NCBI GenBank assembly: GCA_031554725.1
Contig: JAVBUZ010000035.1
Span: 1 to 23,596, forward strand
Source of the DNA: JAVBUZ01 sp031554725
GTDB lineage: Bacteria; Bacillota; Clostridia; Lachnospirales; Lachnospiraceae
Reading direction: 5' to 3'
DNA: 23,596 nucleotides
Shown here: in pieces, positions 1 to 7,403 of the stretch
How positions within the stretch are numbered: position 1 is the first letter of the stretch
Layout of the letters: each line of letters begins with the position of its first letter
Made by a program: the position numbers and the translations under genes
Notes under the pieces: model-generated
Told to the model about the DNA's origin: nothing
The model's database searches: none
The model's input: only the letters and a program-made list of their open reading frames with translations

Positions 1-365
1 CCTGTTACAATAAGCTGCCCTAGCATCTTTTGCCATGGCAAAAGTCCCATAGAGCGCTTTAATACTACCTTAATATAATCATCTAAAAAACCTATTAAGC
101 CAAACCCCAAGGTCAGGAATAATACGGGAATAATATTAGGGTACTCTTTTACATAAATTAGGGATGTCACTACAACTGCAAGCAGTATAATGATACCTCC
201 CATGGTCGGTGTTCCCGATTTTTTCAGGTGTGTTTGTGGTCCATCATCTCTGACGTTTTGCCCAACTTTCATTTTCCTTAAAAAAGGAATGATTACCGGT
301 CCTAATAAGGTACATATGACAAAGGAAATCACAACCGGCATGAGCGTGTTTAACAAACTCTCCAT
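1..365 (-). CDS. mraY: MraY, phospho-N-acetylmuramoyl-pentapeptide transferase (5' part only)
   Basis: Integral membrane enzyme that moves phospho-MurNAc-pentapeptide from UDP onto undecaprenyl phosphate to make lipid I, the first membrane step of peptidoglycan synthesis. Only the first 121 codons are present; the gene runs off the left edge. I translated it by hand from ATG at 365. It has an N-terminal hydrophobic helix (residues about 5-27), the family motif SGTPTMGGI (about 50-58), a second hydrophobic stretch, and GFLDDYIKV with the paired aspartates that are essential in the family. The start is supported by GGGGAG six bases upstream. It begins 45 bp after the stop of the SpoVD-like PBP, in the usual dcw order. 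A shorter plus-strand ORF over the same bases is a shadow. Confidence 0.95.
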   Translation of the reverse strand, partial: MESLLNTLMPVVISFVICTLLGPVIIPFLRKMKVGQNVRDDGPQTHLKKSGTPTMGGIIILLAVVVTSLIYVKEYPNIIPVLFLTLGFGLIGFLDDYIKVVLKRSMGLLPWQKMLGQLIVT

Positions 366-410
366 GAAACGCTCCCCTTCTATTTCTCTTTATGTACTTT
401 CGCACATACT

Positions 411-2165
411 TTACATATTATAATCGATTATTCCTAAATAAGGAAGAATATTTTCAAAAAGCTGTCGCACAATCGGCGCTGCAATCTGTCCACCATAATA
501 TTGACCCTGTGGATTCGTAATAATGGCAAGTGCAATAATCTCTGGATCATCCGCTGGTGCAAATCCTACAAAGGAGGCAATATAACGCCCCGTTCCTCTA
601 GGAAGTGTTTGGCTGGTTGCCGTCTTTCCACCAATTCGTACGCCTTCAATATATGCATTTTTTCCACCACCTTCTGCAACTACCTCTTCTAGTATTTCAC
701 GCATAGTGGCTGATGTCTCCTCCGATAACACCCCTTGGGTTATAGGATATTCCAATTTCTCAACTATATTTCCTTCCTTATCTGAAATGCTTACTCCAAA
801 GTGAGGTGTTACCCGTGTTCCTCCATTTATGATAGAAGAGGCTGTAGTTAATAGTTGAATGGGCGATATCTGAAAGGATTGGCCAAATGAAATGGTCGCT
901 AGCTCCACTGCTCCTACATTTTCCTTTTTATGCATAATCGTGCCAGCTTCTCCTGGCAAGTCAACTCCAGTCTTTTTAAGTAGACCGAATTGATTAAAAT
1001 ATTCATAGAACTTATCAACACCGATACGAAGGCCTACTGTAACAAACACTGGATTACAGGAATTCATGGTTGCTAAAACAAAATCCTCTGCACCATGGCC
1101 GCCTACCTTGTGGCACCTAATCTTTCTATCCTCAACGATAACATAGCCTGGACAGCTAAACGTACTTGAGGGGGTTACTACCCCAGCTTCTAAACCAGCC
1201 GCGGCAGTTATTATCTTAAAAGTAGAGCCCGGCTCATAGGTATCATTTATACAACCATTTCTCCATATACCATTTAATATATTTTGTTTTTCTTCTTGAG
1301 TGATATCCTCTGCGGTTCCCTCTGGTAAATCATAGGTACTATTTAGATTAAATTACGGTGCATTGACCATTGCTAGAATCTCTCCTGTTTTCGGATTCAT
1401 CACAAGAATCGATACACTTTCTGCTTCTTTTGTTTCTAATGCCTGATTGGCTAACTGGGTAGCATAGGTTTGGATGTTCATATCCAAACTAACATTTAAA
1501 TCATTGCCATTTAGCGGTTCAATCCTGCTTTCGCCTGCTGCATCTACCTCAATTCCCCTAGCGTCCGTAACGGTTAAAATAGTTCCTGCTTTTCCCTCTA
1601 AGTATTCATCATAGACTACTTCAAGTCCAATAATTCCCTGATTGTCACCGCCGGTAAAGCCTAGCACCTTGGAAGCAATACTGTCATAGGGGTAATAGCG
1701 TTTGTAGTCCTCATCTACCTTTACCCCTGCCAAATCATACTCCCTAATTTTATCACCAGTTTCCTTATCTACATTGCTCTTTATTCTCTCGATAGAGGAA
1801 TATTTATCCACTCGTTTTTGCACATATTCTGTAGATAGACCTAGCTCCTGGCTAAGTATTTGCACTACCCTTTCAGAATCCTCGATTTGATTATGGATAA
1901 CCGAAACCGTACATACCGTTTTATTATCAGCAATTACATTTCCGTTAGCATCAAGGATACGTCCTCTGGCTGCTTTTATACTTCTTTCTCGCTCGTGTAG
2001 CTCCTTTGCTAGCTCAGAATAATGGTCTGCCTGCCAAACCATTAAATAAACAAGTCTGCCAAAGAGTCCAATTAACACCAAAGAGCAAATTGCAAAAACT
2101 ACTACTATCTTCTTTCGAATATAAGTCCGATTATTTTCTACAAGCACAAAACCTCCATATTTCAA
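411..2165 (-). pseudogene. SpoVD/FtsI-like class B penicillin-binding protein interrupted by an in-frame TAA
   Basis: Class B PBPs are bitopic transpeptidases that cross-link peptidoglycan; the copy next to mraY is usually SpoVD (spore cortex) in spore formers. The reading frame is continuous from 2165 to 411 except for one TAA at 1355-1353 (codon 271, right after MVNAP). I translated the 285 bases between the two halves and found no other stop. The join restores GIWRNGCINDTYEPGSTFK with the catalytic serine at about 314 and lysine at 317, SCN at 369-371, and KTATSQ at 514-519, where KTG is commoner. The N-terminal half has a transmembrane helix (about 18-42) and the dimerisation domain. Read through, it would be about 584 residues. 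The ATG at 2165 has no RBS; GGAGG lies inside codons 4-5, so the GTG at 2147 is the likelier start. Neither half alone has a complete active site. A sequencing error is possible. Confidence 0.85.
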
Positions 2166-2219
2166 GGTCTTTAAAGGTTATTACTATACTTTATTCCCTT
2201 TGAAAGAAGGTTATGTATT

Positions 2220-4334
2220 TTATTCAAAATCAATTACAACGTTGTTTGCCTTAATCGAATCACCTGTTTGTGGGTCTAATAGGTCTCCCGTGTTTGGATC
2301 AACATAATAGCCATCTTGGTTCTTTTCAAAGGTTTTCCATACTGGTGTCTGCTCCCCACCGTCTAAGCCTTCATCTACATTTTCACCGGTATCATTTTCC
2401 TTATTTGGATCATCTTCTGACACTACTGGTGCATACATAGCGGCAATGTCAATTTGTCTTTGTTCTAATTCTTTTCTTTCCGTTTCACTTAATTCCTCGG
2501 TCATATAAATATTTAAGTATGGAAGCACTTCGGTCAAGATATTTCGAACAATTACCGTTGCATATTTGGCATCATCCTGTTTTATCGCATTTACCCTATC
2601 TACTACCACATATATAGCAATTTGGGGATCATTTGCTGGAGCATAGCCCATAAAAGAAACTACGTATTCGCCATTTCCTCTAGGTAAGGTCTGGGCTGTA
2701 CCAGTCTTTCCACCGATGGCATAGCCTGCTGGACGCGCTGTCCGTCCTGTGTTTCCCGTATATGTTGGTTCACACACTGCATTGCAATACTCAATAATTA
2801 AGTCTGATGTTGATTGAGAAACGGTTTGTTTTAATACTCTTGGTTCAATATTTTGCACAATGGAACCATTGTTTGTTTCAATTCTACTAACAACATGTGG
2901 CTCATAATAGTAGCCACCATTAACTAAGGAACAATATGCGGCAATCATCTGTATCATGGTACAGTTAAAGTTTTGTCCAAAGGAGTTGGTTGCAAGATCG
3001 GCTGCCCCCATATTTTCATCATAAAGCAAGCCCACAGTTCTTGCTTCACCGGATAAATCTACGTTTGTTTTCAATCCAAAATTGAAAACGTTTTGTCCTT
3101 GAGTAAAATAATCTGGTCCAATGGCTGCCGCCATTTTCATAAGTGCCACGTTGCAAGATGTGGCAATAGCCTGTTTTAAGCTTACTATTCCATCTCCATA
3201 TTTATTATGGCATTTAATATCATGCCCACCTACTGTTAGTACACCATTGCACTGAAAAGTATCGGTGCTTTTTAATATACCATCCTCTAATCCCATAGCC
3301 ACCGTAAATGGCTTAAAGGTAGAGCCTGGTTCATAGGTATCTGAAATACAAAAGTTTCTCCATATTCCATTTAAGGTATCATAAAAAGTATCATTTTCTT
3401 TAAGCGCACTTACTTCTTCCTCTGTATAATATGCAGACAAGTCATAAGGCGTATTTAGGTCAAAGGTAGGATAGCTAGCCATAGCTAGAACATTTCCTGT
3501 ATCTACATCCATAATAATGCAGCCTACATTATTTGCTCCATTTCCTTCTCTTGCCACGTTCTTTTGCTGTTCATTAAATTCATATAAATATTTTTCTACA
3601 ATGTTTTGTATATTTAAATCAATGGTGCTTACTAAAGTATAACCATCTACTGCTGGCTTTGTGGTTCTTTCAAGATTTGAATCATTGTTTAAATATCCAA
3701 ACTCTCTTCCTGTGGTCCCGCTTAAAATATCATTATAGTATTCTTCAAGACCAAACTGTCCCTTACCATCTGTGGTCGTAAAACCAATAACATCACAGGC
3801 TACACTTCCATTGGGATAGGAACGCTTATATTCTTCTTCAAACCAAACACCAACGATATTCTTTCTATTTTCATTTTCCTTATCTACTTCTAATTTATTA
3901 AAGTCAGCCTTTCTATCATAGGTAAGCTGCTTTAACGGAACATAATAAGATGAGGTTGGATGCTCCTGTATGTATTTTCTAATCACTGTCATATCAAGCT
4001 CTGGAAAAGCTGTTTTTATAGCTGTAAGCGTAGGCTCCAAATAAGCCTCCTTGCCCATAATAATTTTACAATCAATGACCAAATTATATACTTTTTCACT
4101 TACCGCCAAAATACTGCCATTGCTATCTACAATGCTACCTCTTCTGTATGGCAAGGTTATGCTTTTATACTCTAGCTGAGAAAGCACCTGCTTTTTATAC
4201 CGTTCTCCATCTGCCTTACTTATAAGCATAACACGGGCACTTAATCCCACAAAAGCCAATAGCACAAATATAAATAGCACTATCAGCTTCTTTTGCATTT
4301 TAATTGTAAACTTGGGTCTCTTTTCGTTTCTCAC
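2220..4334 (-). CDS. Class B penicillin-binding protein (FtsI/PbpB/SpoVD type), peptidoglycan transpeptidase
   Basis: Bitopic D,D-transpeptidase, probably the division PBP that works with FtsW and the FtsL/DivIC complex at the septum. The 704-residue product has a short basic tail, one transmembrane helix (about 15-38), a PBP dimerisation domain with RRGSIVDSNG (64-73), then the transpeptidase domain with EPGSTFK (serine 338, lysine 341), SCN (393-395) and GGKTGTAQT (541-549). After residue about 612 comes an acidic, Asp/Glu/Asn-rich tail ending in a short segment with two NTGDLLDP-like repeats (about 681-692); I see no classical PASTA domain there. The start is GTG, preceded by AGGTG with five-base spacing and 13 bp after the ftsL-like stop. 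It is a tandem paralogue of the interrupted PBP downstream, sharing the LPRGNGEY-type stretch after the KTG box. FtsI versus SpoVD cannot be settled from sequence alone. Confidence 0.93.
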   Translation of the reverse strand: MRNEKRPKFTIKMQKKLIVLFIFVLLAFVGLSARVMLISKADGERYKKQVLSQLEYKSITLPYRRGSIVDSNGSILAVSEKVYNLVIDCKIIMGKEAYLEPTLTAIKTAFPELDMTVIRKYIQEHPTSSYYVPLKQLTYDRKADFNKLEVDKENENRKNIVGVWFEEEYKRSYPNGSVACDVIGFTTTDGKGQFGLEEYYNDILSGTTGREFGYLNNDSNLERTTKPAVDGYTLVSTIDLNIQNIVEKYLYEFNEQQKNVAREGNGANNVGCIIMDVDTGNVLAMASYPTFDLNTPYDLSAYYTEEEVSALKENDTFYDTLNGIWRNFCISDTYEPGSTFKPFTVAMGLEDGILKSTDTFQCNGVLTVGGHDIKCHNKYGDGIVSLKQAIATSCNVALMKMAAAIGPDYFTQGQNVFNFGLKTNVDLSGEARTVGLLYDENMGAADLATNSFGQNFNCTMIQMIAAYCSLVNGGYYYEPHVVSRIETNNGSIVQNIEPRVLKQTVSQSTSDLIIEYCNAVCEPTYTGNTGRTARPAGYAIGGKTGTAQTLPRGNGEYVVSFMGYAPANDPQIAIYVVVDRVNAIKQDDAKYATVIVRNILTEVLPYLNIYMTEELSETERKELEQRQIDIAAMYAPVVSEDDPNKENDTGENVDEGLDGGEQTPVWKTFEKNQDGYYVDPNTGDLLDPQTGDSIKANNVVIDFE

Positions 4335-4347
4335 TAATACACCTGCT

Positions 4348-4833
4348 TTACTGTGGAATATCTGCGTATTGTGTTACATAATCGCTACCATTATTGGTAA
4401 ACATAATTATCTGTCCCTGGGCCGCATATGTCATTCCTAATTCGCCAATTGCAATTCTTTTAATCTCTTCTAAATCTACTGAGCTGGTAATTTTTGTATA
4501 GGTCTCATCATTATCCTGTTTTAGATTATTTAACTGGCTTTCCAAAGATGCAATATACTCTATATTGTTGGTAATGTCAAACTGCAATTGAATATAATTA
4601 ATCAAAACAAAGCCTGAAATAAGCATTGCTACTGCTAAAAAGGCAACATAACCTAAGCTCATGTTATTTGCTTTTTCTCTATTTTTTCTAGCACTGTGAC
4701 TTAATTCTCTTCTAGGCTCTTCTATCGCTGTTTTTACGTCTAACTGTCTCGCTGCGCTGCCCTGTATATATGTTAATTGTCTTTGGTCTATATTTTTTCT
4801 GGACACATTTTGTCTTCCCTGACTTCTCGCCAT
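4348..4833 (-). CDS. ftsL: FtsL/DivIC-like septum protein
   Basis: Small bitopic cell-division protein expected to pair with DivIC and recruit or activate the septal PBP/FtsW pair. From the ATG at 4833 it is 161 residues: a polar, Arg/Lys/Ser-rich cytoplasmic part, one transmembrane helix (about 60-80, GYVAFLAVAMLISGFVLINY), then a heptad-like coiled coil (IEYIASLESQLNNLKQDN) and a short extracellular end with LEEIKRIAIGELGM, typical of FtsL/DivIC. I chose 4833 because AAAGAGG lies eight bases upstream; a longer frame to 4893 would overlap rsmH and has no RBS. Its place between rsmH and the PBP is the standard ftsL position. Sequence conservation in this family is low, so position and topology carry the call. 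Confidence 0.85.
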   Translation of the reverse strand: MARSQGRQNVSRKNIDQRQLTYIQGSAARQLDVKTAIEEPRRELSHSARKNREKANNMSLGYVAFLAVAMLISGFVLINYIQLQFDITNNIEYIASLESQLNNLKQDNDETYTKITSSVDLEEIKRIAIGELGMTYAAQGQIIMFTNNGSDYVTQYADIPQ

Positions 4834-4849
4834 GACCGATACCTCTTTC

Positions 4850-5794
4850 TTAATTACTTGTGCTTGTCCTTTCAAAAACTCTAAGCTTCGCACTTTTTGA
4901 TCTACTGTTTACTTCCAACTCTTCTGCAGAAGGTAAAATAGGCTTTTTACTAATTACTTTTCCAAGGGGCTGCTTTCCACACACGCATACTGGAAATTCC
5001 GATGGGCAAGTACAAGGATTTTCTTGTTTCTTAAAAGCTGATTTTACAATTCTATCTTCTAAAGAATGGAAAGTAATAATGCAAAGACGTCCTCCTGGAT
5101 TTAACATGTTTATCATGTCATCTAAGGAGTCTCTTAGCACGTCTAACTCTCTGTTACACTCAATTCGTATTGCTTGAAATGTCTTTTTCGAAGGATGTCC
5201 ATTCTGTCTCATTTTTGCTGGAATGGCCGCTTTAATAATTTCGTTAAGCTCTCCCGTTGTTTCTATAGGTTTTATTTTTCTAGCTGCTGCAATATGCTTC
5301 GCTATGTTCTTTGCAAATTGATCTTCTCCGTAGTCCCTAATGATACGAAACAGTTCCATTTCTGCATAACCATTAATAATGTCTCTTGCTGAAAACTGTT
5401 GTCTAGTATCCATTCTCATATCTAGGGCTGTATCGTATTTATAAGAAAAGCCTCTATCTAAGGTGTCCAACTGATAAGAAGAAACACCTAAATCAAGTAC
5501 AATTCCATCTACCTTTTCCACACCTTTTTCTAACAGTGCCGCCTTCGCATTACAATAGTTACTCCTTATAATGGTAACCTTGTCTCCGAATTCAGCCAGT
5601 CTCTCTCCTGCCGCCTTAATTGCTGCTTCATCCTGATCAATACCAAAAAATCTACCCTTGTCAGATAATTTTTTAACTACCTCATAGGCATGTCCACCGC
5701 CCCCTAGCGTGCCATCCATATAAGTGCCTTCTGGCTTAATATTCAGATTTTCAATTGTTTCTTCCAGTAATACTGAATAATGATTAAATGCCAT
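4850..5794 (-). CDS. rsmH: RsmH, 16S rRNA m4C1402 N4-methyltransferase
   Basis: SAM-dependent methyltransferase (formerly MraW) that methylates N4 of cytidine 1402 in the decoding centre of 16S rRNA. The 314-residue product shows HYSVLLEE at the N-terminus, the SAM-binding loop DGTLGGGGHA (about 28-37), GIVLDLGVSSYQLD, and GGRLCIITFHSLEDRIVK. Near the C-terminus is the cysteine-rich NPCTCPSEFPVCVCG stretch common in Firmicutes. Length fits the family. The frame is also open from a GTG at 5800, but AGAGG sits five bases before the ATG at 5794, so I prefer that. It follows mraZ by 24 bp and precedes ftsL by 16 bp, as in most dcw clusters. Confidence 0.96.
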   Translation of the reverse strand: MAFNHYSVLLEETIENLNIKPEGTYMDGTLGGGGHAYEVVKKLSDKGRFFGIDQDEAAIKAAGERLAEFGDKVTIIRSNYCNAKAALLEKGVEKVDGIVLDLGVSSYQLDTLDRGFSYKYDTALDMRMDTRQQFSARDIINGYAEMELFRIIRDYGEDQFAKNIAKHIAAARKIKPIETTGELNEIIKAAIPAKMRQNGHPSKKTFQAIRIECNRELDVLRDSLDDMINMLNPGGRLCIITFHSLEDRIVKSAFKKQENPCTCPSEFPVCVCGKQPLGKVISKKPILPSAEELEVNSRSKSAKLRVFERTSTSN

Positions 5795-5818
5795 AGCCAC
5801 CTCTTATCCTTATATCGC

Positions 5819-6250
5819 TTATATAATCAGACCCATTTCGTTCATATGATTGGTAACTTCATCCATATCCTCATATGAAACAGTTCCTTCGTATCTTTCT
5901 TTGCTCCAAATTTCTACTCTTCCGCCTACCCCAATTAAGGTGACGTCTTTTTCTAATGCTGCAAAATCTCTAAGTACACTAGGTATCAATATTCGTCCTT
6001 GCTTGTCCACTTCTGCGGTTGTTGCTCCTGCCAAGAAAAAACGAGTAAACTTACGAGCATCTGCATTATTTAGCGGTAATGATTTCAATTTTTCTTCAAA
6101 GGCGTGCCATTCTTTATTGTCGTACACAAACAAGCAGCCATCCAGCCCCTTTGTCACCACGAATTCATCTCCTAGAACATCGCGATACTTTGAAGGAACA
6201 ATTAACCTGCCTTTTGCATCTATCGTATGATTGTATTCGCCCATAAACAT
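5819..6250 (-). CDS. mraZ: MraZ, transcriptional regulator of the division/cell-wall cluster
   Basis: AbrB-fold DNA-binding protein that acts on its own promoter at the head of the dcw cluster. From the ATG at 6250 it is 143 residues, the classical MraZ length. It carries the two signature repeats: MGEYNHTIDAKGRLIVPSKY near the N-terminus and a second half with VDKQGRILIPSVLRDFA. A longer frame reaches 6325 but runs into the repeat array upstream and would be an atypical N-terminal extension; GGGTGAT lies just before 6250. The putative MraZ operator (four 10-bp repeats, 6311-6350) begins about 60 bp upstream of this start, consistent with autoregulation of mraZ, rsmH, ftsL, both PBPs and mraY. 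Confidence 0.95.
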   Translation of the reverse strand: MFMGEYNHTIDAKGRLIVPSKYRDVLGDEFVVTKGLDGCLFVYDNKEWHAFEEKLKSLPLNNADARKFTRFFLAGATTAEVDKQGRILIPSVLRDFAALEKDVTLIGVGGRVEIWSKERYEGTVSYEDMDEVTNHMNEMGLII

Positions 6251-6310
6251 CGCAATCACCCGCTTTCGAAAGTAGTCTGCCACGGAAAGCTTTGGTTTTT
6301 CATAAAATCT

Positions 6311-6350
6311 ACCACTTTGTACCACTCGGCACCACTTTCCACCACTTTTG
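6311..6350 (-). promoter_or_regulatory. MraZ operator: four direct repeats with exact 10-bp spacing
   Basis: On the plus strand the 40 bases form four consecutive 10-mers, each starting ACCACT (ACCACTTTGT, ACCACTCGGC, ACCACTTTCC, ACCACTTTTG). On the coding strand this is a GTGG-core box, mostly AAAGTGG, repeated once per helical turn just upstream of mraZ. Published MraZ proteins bind short G-rich direct repeats with about one-turn spacing upstream of their own gene, so placement and form both fit. That MraZ itself binds here is inference. Confidence 0.85.
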
Positions 6351-6357
6351 ATATCAT

Positions 6358-6394
6358 TTTATACTAAAGTATCTTATATAGCAAGCAAAATCAA
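6358..6394 (-). promoter_or_regulatory. Candidate promoter of the dcw operon
   Basis: Reading the minus strand, TTGATT (6394-6389) and TACTTT (6371-6366) are 17 bp apart. TTGCTT (6388-6383) with TATAAA (6363-6358) is an alternative at 19 bp. Neither is a perfect match. Either would start transcription just before or inside the four MraZ repeats, which suits repression or activation by MraZ. Confidence 0.4.
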
Positions 6395-6402
6395 GTGAAA
6401 AG

Positions 6403-6446
6403 GGGTAAAAAAAATGCGTTTTGCAATAATTTGCAAAACGCATTTT
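6403..6446 (-). terminator. Rho-independent terminator after lgt (possibly bidirectional)
   Basis: A perfect 16-bp inverted repeat (arms 6411-6426 and 6431-6446) with a 4-base loop. A run of A on the left becomes a U8 tract on the minus-strand RNA, but that RNA would come from right of the site. The site lies between mraZ (starting at 6250) and the lgt stop at 6489, so minus transcripts leaving lgt meet the hairpin and then the U-tract. It therefore separates the murE-to-lgt run from the mraZ-led dcw operon. Confidence 0.85.
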
Positions 6447-6488
6447 AAACTCTCCACAACATCTTGTGGTTCTATTTTTTATAGTACC

Positions 6489-7370
6489 TTATATGGTTTT
6501 CTCTTTTTTACTATTTATAACACGAATTATCACATCCACTACTATCGCACAGAAAAAGCATACCAGACCAACCACTTGAGAAACGGCTATCTGTGTTCCA
6601 TGAATCCAAAGCTGATCTGTTCGCAGGCCTTCAATAAAGAAACGTCCTAAGCCATAGCCACCTAGATACAACAAGCAAATTTCACCCTGAAACTTTTTAT
6701 GCTTTCCATAAACTAGCATTAAAATCAAAATGAATACATTCCACACGCTTTCATATAAAAAGGTTGGATGTACTTGCACATAATTGATTCCCTCCGTGAT
6801 ATGTGCTCTCATGGTTTCTGAAATATCCCCACTTCGTACCATTTCTATTGGTAGCCTCATGGCAAATAAATTCTCTGTATATTCTCCAAAGGCCTCTCTA
6901 TTGGTAAAATTACCCCAACGGCCAATGATCTGTCCTAAGATTAGTCCGTAAACACCAGTATCACCAAGCTGATATGGATTTAGTTTTTTTATCTTGCAAT
7001 AAATAAACAAGGTTAGAAAAGCTCCAATTACAGCACCATAAATAGCCATACCGCCATTTCTCGTATTAAAAATGCTAAGCAGGTCATCCTTATAGGAATC
7101 CCATTCAAAAAATACATAATAAAGTCTTGCACCAATTACAGAAAAAATAACTGCATATAATGCAAAATCCCAATATATTTCTGGGTCTTGCTTTGTAACC
7201 TTCGCCATATGCACTGCCATAAGTATTCCCGCTAAAACACCAAGACCTATTATTACACCATAAAGAGCTATCGTAAATCCAAATACGGTAAAATTCTTTG
7301 GTACATTTCCTAGTGTTATTCCCAAATTAGGGAAAGCAATATCCATTTTGTTCATTGCGCCTTCTATCAT
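6489..7370 (-). CDS. lgt: Lgt, prolipoprotein diacylglyceryl transferase
   Basis: Polytopic membrane enzyme that attaches diacylglycerol from phosphatidylglycerol to the lipobox cysteine of preprolipoproteins, the first step of lipoprotein maturation. The product (293 residues from this start) has about seven hydrophobic segments. It carries the Lgt signature GQIIGRWGNFTNREAFG, HPTFLYES, and a C-terminal GRFFIEGLRTDQLW. Length is usual. The start is uncertain: ATGs at 7370, 7355 and 7346 are all in frame, and AAGG four bases before 7355 makes that a real alternative. It follows ychF by 33 bp and is the last gene before the terminator. The lipoprotein encoded at 21234 would be a substrate. Confidence 0.95.
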   Translation of the reverse strand: MIEGAMNKMDIAFPNLGITLGNVPKNFTVFGFTIALYGVIIGLGVLAGILMAVHMAKVTKQDPEIYWDFALYAVIFSVIGARLYYVFFEWDSYKDDLLSIFNTRNGGMAIYGAVIGAFLTLFIYCKIKKLNPYQLGDTGVYGLILGQIIGRWGNFTNREAFGEYTENLFAMRLPIEMVRSGDISETMRAHITEGINYVQVHPTFLYESVWNVFILILMLVYGKHKKFQGEICLLYLGGYGLGRFFIEGLRTDQLWIHGTQIAVSQVVGLVCFFCAIVVDVIIRVINSKKEKTI

Positions 7371-7403
7371 AACCTAAGTCAGCTCCCTTCAAGCCTTGAT
7401 TTT

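Noticed and set aside
501..692. Plus-strand ORFs throughout 190-20412, such as this one
   Set aside because: They overlap well-supported minus-strand genes, have no RBS and no recognisable motifs, and are shadow frames.
1068..1352. Frameshift or large deletion between the two PBP halves
   Set aside because: Both halves are in the same frame and the intervening sequence translates without stops to the expected PBP core; only the single TAA breaks it.
2166..2219. Sigma-E type sporulation promoter before the SpoVD-like gene
   Set aside because: No convincing -35/-10 pair could be found in the 54-bp gap; a promoter inside the upstream gene cannot be judged by eye.
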